DNA of 64,000 nucleotides from Ohtaekwangia sp036786105 (GTDB lineage: Bacteria > Bacteroidota > Bacteroidia > Cytophagales > Cyclobacteriaceae), in contig NZ_DAIQRQ010000019.1 in NCBI RefSeq assembly GCF_036786105.1, positions 1 to 64,000 of the forward strand, given 5' to 3'. Made by a program: the position numbers and the translations under genes. How positions within the stretch are numbered: the first letter of the stretch is position 1; every line of letters begins with the position of its first letter. Shown here in pieces: positions 1-7,767 of the stretch. Below the pieces are notes generated by a model, which saw only the letters and a program-made list of their open reading frames with translations, searched no databases and was not told the origin of the DNA.

Positions 1-21
1 TTAACAGTTACTCTAAACGAT

Positions 22-53
22 CTGTGCTATTCTGTTCCCGATGGCTATCGGGA
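22..53. repeat. Interspersed palindromic repeat, copy A
   Basis: The sequence reads CTGTGCTATTCTGTTCCCG followed by a perfect hairpin CCCGAT-GGCT-ATCGGG (38-53). The same string with one mismatch occurs at 6709-6740, with its inverse at 6841-6861, and degenerate copies lie at 28937-29016 and 41663-41696. It lies outside genes and shows no coding potential, so it resembles a REP- or MITE-like non-coding element. The left end may be cut by the window edge. Confidence 0.7.
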
Positions 54-127
54 TAACGTTCCAATCAAATATGAATCAAGAATTTTCCGGGAAGATGTTC
101 CTGGGTTTGCCCTGAAGACTGACGGAT

Positions 128-280
128 TTACGGTTTGAAAACTTTTCGCTCTCCATACTGAAGCTTGTTGTAGTGCTTCAGTTTTTTCTTTCCGCTGGAA
201 GTTTTATAGGCAGGCTTGTTGCTGTGGCACGATGCCAGGGCGATTGCAAGGATTACGATCAAACTAAAAATTCGTCTCAT
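128..280 (-). CDS. Small predicted lipoprotein (50 aa)
   Basis: This short reverse-strand frame encodes 50 residues beginning MRRIFSLIVILAIALASC. It has a basic n-region, a hydrophobic core and a clear lipobox LASC with the lipidated cysteine at residue 18, so the mature product is a roughly 33-residue lysine-rich peptide anchored to a membrane. The mature part (KTSSGKKKLKHYNK and onward) is strongly basic. A second in-frame ATG lies seven codons upstream at 301, but the start at 280 gives the better signal sequence. I do not recognise a family, and the gene is too short for routine ORF callers. The classical signal and clean stop argue that it is real. Its function is unknown. Small basic lipoproteins of this kind are common in Bacteroidota and usually uncharacterised. 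Confidence 0.6.
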   Translation of the reverse strand: MRRIFSLIVILAIALASCHSNKPAYKTSSGKKKLKHYNKLQYGERKVFKP

Positions 281-619
281 GGAGCGTCCGGTTATCAACA
301 TACAAATTTATCAAGGAATTTGAGAATTAGTATACGGCCAATCCAGTGGATTGTTGATCTGGCCGAAACTTTGGAGGCTTTTGACATAAATGCGAAGTTC
401 AGAAGGCACAATGATGTGGGATATTACAGGTGTTGCCGTGGACAGAGTCATGAATTTCAGACCTAAGGCTGTTTGAACACCAAGCGGTAGTTGTATTTTC
501 ACGAGCGACAAGACCCCGTTATCTTATGAATTTGAGAGGCGTTACCGGATGCTGTTTTTCACTAACTTCGTTCTGTACTCCTTTGGTTGGAGGCTGCTTT
601 ACCCTGACGATACCTGCGC

Positions 620-1891
620 ATGGAACCATTGAAAAAAATCTTTACACACTCCCGGTCCTTTATACATGAGATGGTTTCCCGATTCATGTTTGTGTATTTA
701 ATCCTGTATATTTTACCGTTTCCGTTATCCGTGATTCCGTTCTTTGGATATATATACCAACCCTTGCATGTTTTATTTGCCAGTGTGGTAGATATAGCCG
801 GGCCATGGATATTGGGCGATTACTATACTCTGGCACACATAGAAAACGGCAGTGGCGATACATCGTATAAATATGCTGAAGCCATTATATTGTTGGCCGT
901 TGCCGGTATTGCCACTACCTTGTGGATGTTCTTTGACCGAATGCGATTCAAGGAGAGAACATGGTCGTTGGGATTGGAAGTGCTGGTGCGCTACTACCTC
1001 GCGGCATCACTTTTTGGCTATGGCTTTTCGAAGGTAATTCCTGCCCAGTTTCCATTGCCTACCATCGAGATGTTATCCCGAACATACGGAGAGTCATCGC
1101 CGATGGGATTGTTGTGGACGTTTATGGGAGCTTCACCGGCCTATACTATTCTTGCGGGCGTGAGTGAAGTGCTGGCAGCAGCATTGTTGCTGTTCAGGCG
1201 CACAACATTGCCGGGGGCTATACTGGCTTCGTTCGTGATGGCCAATGTATTTGCACTCAACCTGTTTTACGATGTGCCGGTAAAATTATACTCGTTTCAT
1301 TTGTTATGGATGTCAGTCTTTTTAATGGTATCGCATGGAGATGAATTGCTGTATACATGGAAGGGTAAATCGCTCCACCCGGTGTTTCAGGGTGGCAAGC
1401 GTGCGAGACTGATCCGGCTCACAGTGAAAGTGCTGCTGGTAGGCGTGATGATCATTCCGAACCTCATCTATGTAATCGATCAAAAACAAAAACAGGCAAG
1501 CTATTATATGCGAAAGGATAGTATTGTGGGCGAGTATGATGTGTCTTCATTCACGATTAATAACACACCGTTGTCTCAGGCAACTGATAACTCCAGGCGA
1601 TGGAAGAAACTATTGATAAGTAACAGCATCGTGCAGATTGTATATGCTGATGGTTTCCCGGTGTCGTGGTATTGTGCGATCCGGAATGGAGCAAAGAAGA
1701 TACACGTTGCTTCAAAAGACCTGACGACCACGGGAGAATTTACCTTTACACTGCATGATGAATCGCTGCACCTGAACGGCCTGCTATACCAGGACTCTAT
1801 CCGGGTAACCGCTGTTCGCTCTTCTGCCAATGCTTCGTTGCTATTGGGCCGGAAGTTTCAGTGGATAACGGAGGAGCCTTATAACCGGTAA
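620..1891 (+). CDS. DoxX-like integral membrane protein
   Basis: The 423-residue product has several hydrophobic segments in its first 270 residues (around 20-60, 85-105, 120-140, 165-195, 195-220 and 225-245) and another near 275-295, followed by a soluble tail of about 130 residues. The central stretch with RYYLAASLFGYGFSKVIPAQF and a following ASPAYTILAGVSEVLAAALL segment is typical of DoxX-like membrane proteins, a family with no single agreed role. The soluble C-terminus is probably exposed on one membrane face and looks beta-rich. The gene stands alone and converges on the Sel1-repeat gene. Its stop codon lies inside a terminator-like hairpin. The start at 620 places the first membrane segment after a short basic leader. 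Family membership is moderately certain; the function is not known. Confidence 0.7.
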   Translation: MEPLKKIFTHSRSFIHEMVSRFMFVYLILYILPFPLSVIPFFGYIYQPLHVLFASVVDIAGPWILGDYYTLAHIENGSGDTSYKYAEAIILLAVAGIATTLWMFFDRMRFKERTWSLGLEVLVRYYLAASLFGYGFSKVIPAQFPLPTIEMLSRTYGESSPMGLLWTFMGASPAYTILAGVSEVLAAALLLFRRTTLPGAILASFVMANVFALNLFYDVPVKLYSFHLLWMSVFLMVSHGDELLYTWKGKSLHPVFQGGKRARLIRLTVKVLLVGVMIIPNLIYVIDQKQKQASYYMRKDSIVGEYDVSSFTINNTPLSQATDNSRRWKKLLISNSIVQIVYADGFPVSWYCAIRNGAKKIHVASKDLTTTGEFTFTLHDESLHLNGLLYQDSIRVTAVRSSANASLLLGRKFQWITEEPYNR

Positions 1892-1908
1892 GTATAAGGT
1901 TCTATTTT
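1877..1908 (+). terminator. Hairpin terminator overlapping the end of the DoxX-like gene
   Basis: CCTTATA (1877-1883) pairs with TATAAGG (1893-1899) and is followed by a T-rich tract TTCTATTTTTT. The stop codon (1889-1891) lies in the loop. The sequence also falls at the 3' end of the convergent gene (stop at 1902), so it could serve both directions. The stem is AT-rich and only 7 bp long. Confidence 0.45.
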
Positions 1909-2708
1909 TTCTTTAACTGCTCTTGACAGTTTGCATCACCTAACATACTGCCCCGCTTCAGATAATATTGAGACAGTTCTGGGTTTTTGGGAGCTCCAAA
2001 TTTTCCCGAATGTATTTCTGCAAGCCTTCTAATTGAAGGTATATAATCTTTGGCAGCGGCAAATTCAAGCAGCCCGATAGCTTTTGTTGTTGAAGCCTCA
2101 ACCCCAATGCCATAGAGGTAAAGTTCTGCCAGTTCATGGAGGCAATCCATTTTTCCATCTTGAGCGCCTTTTGTTAAAAAATCGATGGCAAACTGCGGTG
2201 TTACTTTTTCTTCAAAATAGTACAAAGTTATTTTTTCTTCTTCCGTCTCGGTATTTCGAACATCATGAATGTATTTCGCGGGATTAAAAAATTGCTCTTT
2301 TAACTTTATGGTATCGGGTACTAATGTCTTATCTGTTGCTATCAGATTTCCAGCATGGAGTATATATTTTTGCTTGTTTCCAATGATGATCAGTGAATCA
2401 GTGTTCTTTGTTCGAAGATCCAATATGTTGGTGTTATATAGTGATATTATATTGCCATTACCCTTTATTATAATAACATCATGCACCTGATCAAAATAAC
2501 TGGCATTTACTTGAACCAGCGCTATCAGGTTGTTGGAACCTTCAAAAATGACTTCGTCATGATCAGACTGTTCATTTGATAATGTATTTTCTTGCTTAAC
2601 GGTTATAAGATTATTGTTATTCTTTTCAGTAGTATATTGCAAGGAATGGCAAGATACCATCAGGCAAGCATTAATAATAAAAAGCCTCTTTTTAACCACG
2701 AGCCTCAT
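1902..2708 (-). CDS. Sel1-repeat lipoprotein
   Basis: The 268-residue product begins with a basic leader and a lipobox-like VSC at residues 18-20, so it is probably lipid-anchored. Residues about 50-115 hold asparagine/isoleucine-rich segments (GSNNLIALVQV, GNGNIISLYN) that look like short beta-helix coils. The C-terminal 110 residues contain Sel1-type (TPR-like) helical repeats, seen as ALGLE-style units such as AELYLYGIGVEASTTKAIGL and AEIHSGKFGAPKNPELSQYY. Sel1 repeats generally mediate protein-protein contacts, so an envelope scaffold role is plausible. The gene is visibly richer in A and T than the pentose phosphate genes that follow. Its start codon (2706-2708) directly abuts the start of the divergent small membrane protein, so its promoter must lie inside that neighbour. 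The exact partner and function are unknown. Confidence 0.7.
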   Translation of the reverse strand: MRLVVKKRLFIINACLMVSCHSLQYTTEKNNNNLITVKQENTLSNEQSDHDEVIFEGSNNLIALVQVNASYFDQVHDVIIIKGNGNIISLYNTNILDLRTKNTDSLIIIGNKQKYILHAGNLIATDKTLVPDTIKLKEQFFNPAKYIHDVRNTETEEEKITLYYFEEKVTPQFAIDFLTKGAQDGKMDCLHELAELYLYGIGVEASTTKAIGLLEFAAAKDYIPSIRRLAEIHSGKFGAPKNPELSQYYLKRGSMLGDANCQEQLKKK

Positions 2709-2972
2709 ATGGGAACACGAATTTTAATCTTTAACGTCATTTATTATAGTATTATTCTTTTTCTAATCAACCTTGGTTGGAATGACCCGAGTAGTTCTTT
2801 GGGGTATGGCTACTTTATTTTATTCTTTTGGATAGTGGCAGGAATAGTTCTTGCTGCTTTATTATATACAAAAGTTCTTCAGCCTGAATCGACTTTGGAA
2901 AAAATCGGGATCTTTACAGCAACTCCGGTTGTTTGTATCGTTATCGTCTGGCTTATATTGGCATTAAAATAA
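2709..2972 (+). CDS. Small three-helix membrane protein (87 aa)
   Basis: The product starting MGTRILIFNVIYYSIILFL has three hydrophobic helices (about residues 4-22, 30-52 and 65-86) linked by short polar loops, and almost nothing outside the membrane. The open frame extends upstream to 2592, but that part overlaps the divergent lipoprotein gene and encodes no membrane segment, so the ATG at 2709 is preferred. The two start codons form the palindrome CATATG with no bases between them. I do not recognise a family. Being AT-rich and placed back to back with the Sel1 lipoprotein, the two may have been acquired or be regulated as a pair (inference). Confidence 0.55.
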   Translation: MGTRILIFNVIYYSIILFLINLGWNDPSSSLGYGYFILFFWIVAGIVLAALLYTKVLQPESTLEKIGIFTATPVVCIVIVWLILALK

Positions 2973-3150
2973 GGTGTCAATTGTCGTATTGGCAAATCTC
3001 AATTGCTAAACATTGTTTATCAATTAATTATTTGTAACGAACCTTACTAACTTTTTAAAAGATGTTAACCTTGGTGTCGGAATCGGAACCTTTGCTTAAT
3101 TTAAAACCCCGATAGGTAAGGGTATACCCGTCTCTTTCCATCTATAGAAT

Positions 3151-3594
3151 ATGAAAATAGGAATCGCTGCAGATCATGGAGGTTTTGCACTAAAGGAAGT
3201 GATCAAAACCTTTTTACAATCGCGTCAACATGAAGTGACAGATTTCGGAGCGACAGCATACAACGATCAGGATGACTATCCGGACTTTGTGGTGCCGCTC
3301 GCGAGGGCGATAGCATCCGGCGAAGTAACGCGCGGCATTGCTGTATGCGGAAGCGGTGTAGGAGCCTCCATCGCTGCCAACAAAGTGGCCGGCGTACGGG
3401 CAGCGCTCATCAACGATCACTTCTCTGCACACCAGGGTGTTGAAGATGATGATATGAATTTACTTTGCCTGGGTGGACGTGTAACCGGTCCGGAAGCTGC
3501 GAAGGAACTGATCATTGCTTTTCTCAATGCAAAATTTACAGATGCCGAGCGACACAAGCGCAGGCTGGCGAAGGTGAAGCAGCTTGAGTCGTGA
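3151..3594 (+). CDS. rpiB: Ribose-5-phosphate isomerase B
   Basis: This cytoplasmic enzyme interconverts ribose 5-phosphate and ribulose 5-phosphate in the non-oxidative pentose phosphate pathway. The 147-residue length fits the RpiB/LacAB family. Visible landmarks are the N-terminal IAADHGG (Asp8, His9), the anion-hole and catalytic-cysteine motif CGSGVG (Cys66) and the conserved DMNLLCLGGR segment at 101-110. Cys66 is the expected general base of RpiB and separates it from the unrelated RpiA. It is the first gene of a cluster with gnd (52 bp downstream), zwf and pgl, so ribulose 5-phosphate produced by Gnd is passed directly to this enzyme. The 178 bp upstream (2973-3150) is AT-rich and should hold the operon promoter, although I found no perfect Bacteroidota promoter there. 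Confidence 0.95.
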   Translation: MKIGIAADHGGFALKEVIKTFLQSRQHEVTDFGATAYNDQDDYPDFVVPLARAIASGEVTRGIAVCGSGVGASIAANKVAGVRAALINDHFSAHQGVEDDDMNLLCLGGRVTGPEAAKELIIAFLNAKFTDAERHKRRLAKVKQLES

Positions 3595-3646
3595 ACTATA
3601 TATAGCGAAATAATCTTAGTATTACATAAATCTTATCTCTATAACA

Positions 3647-5062
3647 ATGCAAGGCAATTCTTATCTCTTAGGCATGGTCGGTCTTGGTACCATGGGACGT
3701 AACCTTCTTTTAAATATGGCAGACCATGGTTTCAAGGTGGCCGGCTATGATAAAGATGCATCGAAAGTAGAACTTCTTGGTAAAGAAGCAGTAAAAGGTG
3801 ATGTGAAAGGATTCACATCCTTACAGGAATTTGTTAACAACCTGCAAAAGCCGCGTGCTGTGATGCTGCTGGTGCCGGCTGGTAAAATAGTAGACAGTGC
3901 TATAGCGGAGATCGCTCCGTTACTGGATAAAGGTGACCTGATTATTGACGGTGGTAATTCTCATTTTACAGATACCAACCGCAGAGCGGAAGAGCTGAAA
4001 GGTAAAGGACTTCACTTCTTCGGTATGGGTGTTTCCGGAGGAGAAGAAGGTGCACGCAAAGGTCCGAGCATGATGCCGGGTGGCGACCCGGATGCATACA
4101 AAGTAGTGCAGCCTATATTTGAGGCCATCGCTGCGAAAGTAAAAGGCGATCCTTGTGTTACCTATATCGGCCCTGGTTCATCGGGTCACTTTGTGAAGAT
4201 GGTACACAACGGTATTGAGTACGGATTGATGCAGCTTATTGCTGAAACGTATGAAGTAATGCAGAAGGGATTGAACTTGCCGGGCGAGCAGATACAATCG
4301 ATCTTCAGGCAATGGAATGATGGCAGGCTGCAATCGTTCCTCATCGAGATCACCCGCGATATATTTGCATTCAAGGCACCGGGTGCAAACCACTTGTTGT
4401 TAAATGATATTAAAGACGAAGCGCGCTCGAAGGGAACCGGTAAATGGACATCGCAGGTAGCGATGGATTTGCAATTGCCGATTCCTACCATCGATACAGC
4501 AGTGTCAATGCGCGATCTTTCCAAGTATAAAGCGCTGCGTACAAAAGCATCTACTCTCTATAAAGACGGTGCGCTGAAGCTCACGGTCGATCAGGGTAAA
4601 TTTATACAGTCGCTGGAGGAAGCGCTATATTTCACCACCGTGATTGCGTATGCACAGGGTATGCACCTGCTTTCGCAGGCCTCTGCCGAGTATGGCTATA
4701 ACCTGAAGATGGACAGCATTGCGTTGATCTGGCGTGGCGGATGTATTATCCGCTCTACATTTCTCGAAGATATATACCAGGCTTATAAGAAAGATACGCA
4801 GCTTGCACACTTGTTGCTGGATGCGGGCATCGCGCAAAAAGTGAATGGTGCCGTCGGGGGTATGCGTACCATTGTTTCCGCTGCTACTGCTGCCGGCATT
4901 GCGATACCCGCCTACACGGCATCGCTGAGTTATTTTGATGCGTTCCGCAGCGAACGGATGCCGTCTAACCTGATTCAGGCACAGCGCGACTATTTTGGAG
5001 CGCACACTTACGAGCTTATCGGCAAAGAAGGTGTATTCCATACACAATGGTTTGCTAAATAA
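3647..5062 (+). CDS. gnd: 6-phosphogluconate dehydrogenase, decarboxylating
   Basis: This enzyme oxidises and decarboxylates 6-phosphogluconate to ribulose 5-phosphate with reduction of NAD(P)+. The 471-residue product has the Rossmann motif GLGTMGRNLLLNMADHG at 12-28, the substrate-binding IIDGGNSHFTDTNRR at 99-113, the GMGVSGGEEGARKGPSMMPGG signature at 126-146, and the catalytic pair Lys184 and Glu191 in HFVKMVHNGIEYG. Its length is that of the long homodimeric Gnd type found in E. coli, not the shorter 300-residue YqeC-like form. It sits between rpiB and zwf with short spacers (52 and 40 bp), which argues for co-transcription. An open frame on the opposite strand at 4625-5089 is a shadow. 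Confidence 0.97.
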   Translation: MQGNSYLLGMVGLGTMGRNLLLNMADHGFKVAGYDKDASKVELLGKEAVKGDVKGFTSLQEFVNNLQKPRAVMLLVPAGKIVDSAIAEIAPLLDKGDLIIDGGNSHFTDTNRRAEELKGKGLHFFGMGVSGGEEGARKGPSMMPGGDPDAYKVVQPIFEAIAAKVKGDPCVTYIGPGSSGHFVKMVHNGIEYGLMQLIAETYEVMQKGLNLPGEQIQSIFRQWNDGRLQSFLIEITRDIFAFKAPGANHLLLNDIKDEARSKGTGKWTSQVAMDLQLPIPTIDTAVSMRDLSKYKALRTKASTLYKDGALKLTVDQGKFIQSLEEALYFTTVIAYAQGMHLLSQASAEYGYNLKMDSIALIWRGGCIIRSTFLEDIYQAYKKDTQLAHLLLDAGIAQKVNGAVGGMRTIVSAATAAGIAIPAYTASLSYFDAFRSERMPSNLIQAQRDYFGAHTYELIGKEGVFHTQWFAK

Positions 5063-5102
5063 CACGGCTATATATACCTCACCATTCAACCCACTTTATA
5101 GC

Positions 5103-6632
5103 ATGAGCTTAGCTACCGATAATCTGAAAAAAGAGCCTGTGATCTTCTTTATTTTTGGAGGCACAGGTGACCTTACTTCACGTAAACTCGTTCCTGCCCT
5201 CTACAATCTTTTTGTTGACGGATGGATGCCCAATCATTTCGCTATTGTAGCCATGGGCCGTACTGCATTTACCGATGAACAGTTTCGGGATGTACTATTG
5301 AAAGATATCACACAGTTCTCGCGCAGCGGAAAACCCCAACAGGAGAAATGGGATGCGTTTGTGCAGCATGTACATTTCCAGGTATCAGACATCAACGAGC
5401 CAAAAACATACGAAGAGCAAGGCAGCAGGATTGAGGCTTTTGAGAAAGAGGCCGGTGCCAAGGCCACTGTGATATACTACCTGGCGGTAGCGCCACGCTT
5501 CTTCAGTACCATTGCCGAAAATATAGCGAAGCATAAACTTGCTGAAGATACTTCACGTTCGCGTATCGTGATCGAGAAACCGTTTGGCCACGACCTTGAA
5601 TCGGCCAGAAAATTGAACCAGTTACTCGGCAGTGTGTTTACCGAGCAGCAGATATACCGCATTGATCACTACCTCGGCAAAGAAACGGTGCAGAACATTC
5701 TCGCATTTCGTTTTGCCAACTCTATATTTGAGCCCCTGTGGAACCGTAACTATATCGAGCACGTGCAGATATCCGTAACGGAACAACTCGGTATGGGGAA
5801 TCGTGGTGGTTATTATGATGAAGCCGGTGCATTGCGCGATATGATTCAGAATCATATACTGCAGCTGCTGTGCCTTGTGGCGATGGAAGCTCCGGTAAGT
5901 TTTGAAGCTGATAAAGTGCGCGATTGCAAAGTAGATGTACTGCACTCCATGCGGAAATTTAGTTCGGAAGATATCAAGAAGAACGCGGTGCGCGGGCAGT
6001 ATAGCAAAGGTTGGATGGAAGGTAAAGAAGTGCTCGGCTATCGGGAAGAACAGGGTGTAAATCCACAGTCGAATACCGAGACGTTTGCAGCGATCAAGTT
6101 CTTTGTTGATAACTGGCGCTGGCATGGTGTTCCGTTTTACCTGCGCACCGGCAAGCGCATGCACCAGTCGTCATCGGTCATCACCATACAATTCAAGGAT
6201 GTGCCGCACATGATCTTCCCGTCAGAGGCGGTGGAAGGCTGGCAGCAGAACAGACTTATCATCAGTATACAACCGGAGATGAGTGTGCGTTTGCAAGTGC
6301 AGGCCAAACGTCCGGGACTTGACATGACGCTCAATCCGGTTGACATGATCTTCGATTACAACGGTACCTATACCGGCGATACACCGGAAGCATACGAGAC
6401 GTTACTGCTCGACACCATGCTGGGCGACCAGACTCTCTTTATGCGAGGCGACCAGGTGGAAGCTGCATGGGATCTGCTGATGCCGATACTCACGGCATGG
6501 GGCGGCAAGAAGAGCCTGAGCTTCCCGAATTATTCAGCCGATTCATGGGGACCCGAAACCGCTGAGGCACTCATCGCCCAGGATGGTTTCCACTGGTTTA
6601 CACTCCCATTGAAGAACGACCGGAAAAAATAA
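5103..6632 (+). CDS. zwf: Glucose-6-phosphate dehydrogenase
   Basis: Zwf oxidises glucose 6-phosphate to 6-phosphogluconolactone and produces NADPH, the committed step of the oxidative pentose phosphate pathway. From the ATG at 5103 the product has 509 residues. It contains the cofactor-binding FGGTGDLTSRKL at about 18-29, the EKPFGHD segment at 158-164 and the active-site signature RIDHYLGKE ending at 194, in which the His and Lys bind substrate. The frame opens upstream at 4995, but the extra 36 residues overlap gnd and lack homologous features, so 5103 is the better start and leaves a 40 bp gap after gnd. The next gene, pgl, acts on its product, although an interspersed repeat and an assembly gap lie between them. 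Confidence 0.96.
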   Translation: MSLATDNLKKEPVIFFIFGGTGDLTSRKLVPALYNLFVDGWMPNHFAIVAMGRTAFTDEQFRDVLLKDITQFSRSGKPQQEKWDAFVQHVHFQVSDINEPKTYEEQGSRIEAFEKEAGAKATVIYYLAVAPRFFSTIAENIAKHKLAEDTSRSRIVIEKPFGHDLESARKLNQLLGSVFTEQQIYRIDHYLGKETVQNILAFRFANSIFEPLWNRNYIEHVQISVTEQLGMGNRGGYYDEAGALRDMIQNHILQLLCLVAMEAPVSFEADKVRDCKVDVLHSMRKFSSEDIKKNAVRGQYSKGWMEGKEVLGYREEQGVNPQSNTETFAAIKFFVDNWRWHGVPFYLRTGKRMHQSSSVITIQFKDVPHMIFPSEAVEGWQQNRLIISIQPEMSVRLQVQAKRPGLDMTLNPVDMIFDYNGTYTGDTPEAYETLLLDTMLGDQTLFMRGDQVEAAWDLLMPILTAWGGKKSLSFPNYSADSWGPETAEALIAQDGFHWFTLPLKNDRKK

Positions 6633-6639
6633 TAACCGT

Positions 6640-6895
6640 TAATCGTTATCCCTTACACGTTAATCGAAAGAGTCTGTTAACGATTAACGAGATTGAATAA
6701 CTTATTTTCTGTGCTATTCTATTCCCGATGGCTATCGGGANNNNNNNNNNNNNNNNNNNNNNNNNNNNNNNNNNNNNNNNNNNNNNNNNNNNNNNNNNNN
6801 NNNNNNNNNNNNNNNNNNNNNNNNNNNNNNNNNNNNNNNNATCGGGAACAGAATTACACAGATAACTAATAGCGATTAACGTGTAACGGATAACC
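6640..6895. repeat. Long inverted repeat enclosing an assembly gap (copy B)
   Basis: Between zwf and pgl the left side carries GTTAATCG-type units (about 6640-6690) and CTGTGCTATTCTATTCCCG plus the CCCGAT-GGCT-ATCGGG hairpin (6709-6740). The right side starts ATCGGGAACAGAATTACACAG (6841-6861) and continues CGATTAACGTGTAACGGATAAC. The right arm is the reverse complement of the left, in order, so the whole is a large imperfect palindrome with the 100 N at its centre. It probably broke the assembly. It may also terminate or insulate transcription between zwf and pgl. Confidence 0.7.
6741..6840. other. Assembly gap of 100 N
   Basis: Exactly 100 N, the usual placeholder for a gap of unknown size. 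The 7-mer ATCGGGA ends the left contig (6734-6740) and begins the right contig (6841-6847), so the true missing length may be small, zero or negative. Confidence 0.95.
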
Positions 6896-7020
6896 TTTGG
6901 TAACTCTGTGTCTTCTTTGTGCCACTGGATTATTCCGCTCTCACCCTCCACACGCACTTCCAGCAGCTTGCAGCTAGTAGCCAGCAGCTTTTATACTATT
7001 AAGAACAACCTATACTATAC

Positions 7021-7746
7021 ATGATTCACATCTTCGATACTCCCGAGATACTCTTAACTGCACTGGCCGAACAGATTGTTGTGCGTGCGAAAGAAGCCAT
7101 ACAAAAGGAGGGAAGGTTCTCGTTTGTATTATCCGGGGGAAGCTCTCCGAAGAAGTTGTTTGAGCTGCTGGCGTCTGTGCCCTATAAAGAGCAGATCGAT
7201 TGGACGCGTGTGTTCTTCTTCTTTGGTGATGAGCGTTATGTGCCGGCGGACCATCCGGATAGTAATTATCTGATGGCGAAGAAGGCGCTGTTCGATGCAC
7301 TGAACATCTCACCCGGACAAATATTCCGTATGAAAACAGAGCTCACGCCCGATGCAGCAGCACAGGCGTATGAAGATGATATACTCGCTTATTTTTCAGA
7401 TAAGCCTGTACGATTTGATTTGGTGTTGTTAGGTCTGGGAGACGATGCTCACACGGCATCATTGTTTCCGCATACTTCCGTACTGCACGAGCAGGAGTCG
7501 CTGGTGAAGGCGTTATATATTGAGAAGGTAATGATGAATCGCATTACACTTACAGCTCCCTGTATCAACCAGGCATCGATGGTTGCCTTTCTGGTATATG
7601 GACCTTCCAAGGCTGAGGCCCTGCATCATGTGCTGGAAGGAGATCGTGATATAGAAAAATATCCGGCCCAACTAATCCGCCCGAATGGAGGTGCGCTGCA
7701 TTGGTATCTGGATCAATCCGCGGCAAGACAGTTGAACCGGAAGTAA
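7021..7746 (+). CDS. pgl: 6-phosphogluconolactonase (DevB/Pgl type)
   Basis: Pgl hydrolyses 6-phosphogluconolactone to 6-phosphogluconate, linking Zwf to Gnd. The 241-residue product has the phosphate-binding FVLSGGSSPKKLFELL (35-50), the FFFFGDERYVPADHPDSNY segment (65-83) and GLGDDAHTASLFP (138-150), the last matching the GxGxDGHTASLFP family signature with Ala in place of the usual Gly before His. Length and motif order fit the glucosamine-6-phosphate isomerase-like Pgl family, not the beta-propeller type. It completes the rpiB-gnd-zwf-pgl set but is separated from zwf by 388 bp containing a palindromic repeat and an assembly gap, so it may have its own promoter. It converges on the large esterase gene with only 21 bp between the stops. 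Confidence 0.95.
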   Translation: MIHIFDTPEILLTALAEQIVVRAKEAIQKEGRFSFVLSGGSSPKKLFELLASVPYKEQIDWTRVFFFFGDERYVPADHPDSNYLMAKKALFDALNISPGQIFRMKTELTPDAAAQAYEDDILAYFSDKPVRFDLVLLGLGDDAHTASLFPHTSVLHEQESLVKALYIEKVMMNRITLTAPCINQASMVAFLVYGPSKAEALHHVLEGDRDIEKYPAQLIRPNGGALHWYLDQSAARQLNRK

Positions 7747-7767
7747 CTATAGACAAGAGAAGGTCTT

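Noticed and set aside
311..511. Reverse-strand ORF of 66 codons
   Set aside because: It starts at TTG right after an in-frame stop, has no family features and lies in a repeat-bearing intergenic region, so I do not call it a gene.
4625..5089. Reverse-strand ORF of 154 codons over gnd
   Set aside because: It lies entirely over the conserved gnd coding sequence in a shadow frame.
7747..7767. Possible terminator between pgl and the esterase gene
   Set aside because: The available stem (AGAC/GTCT) is too short and mismatched to be trusted, although TTTTTTT follows.
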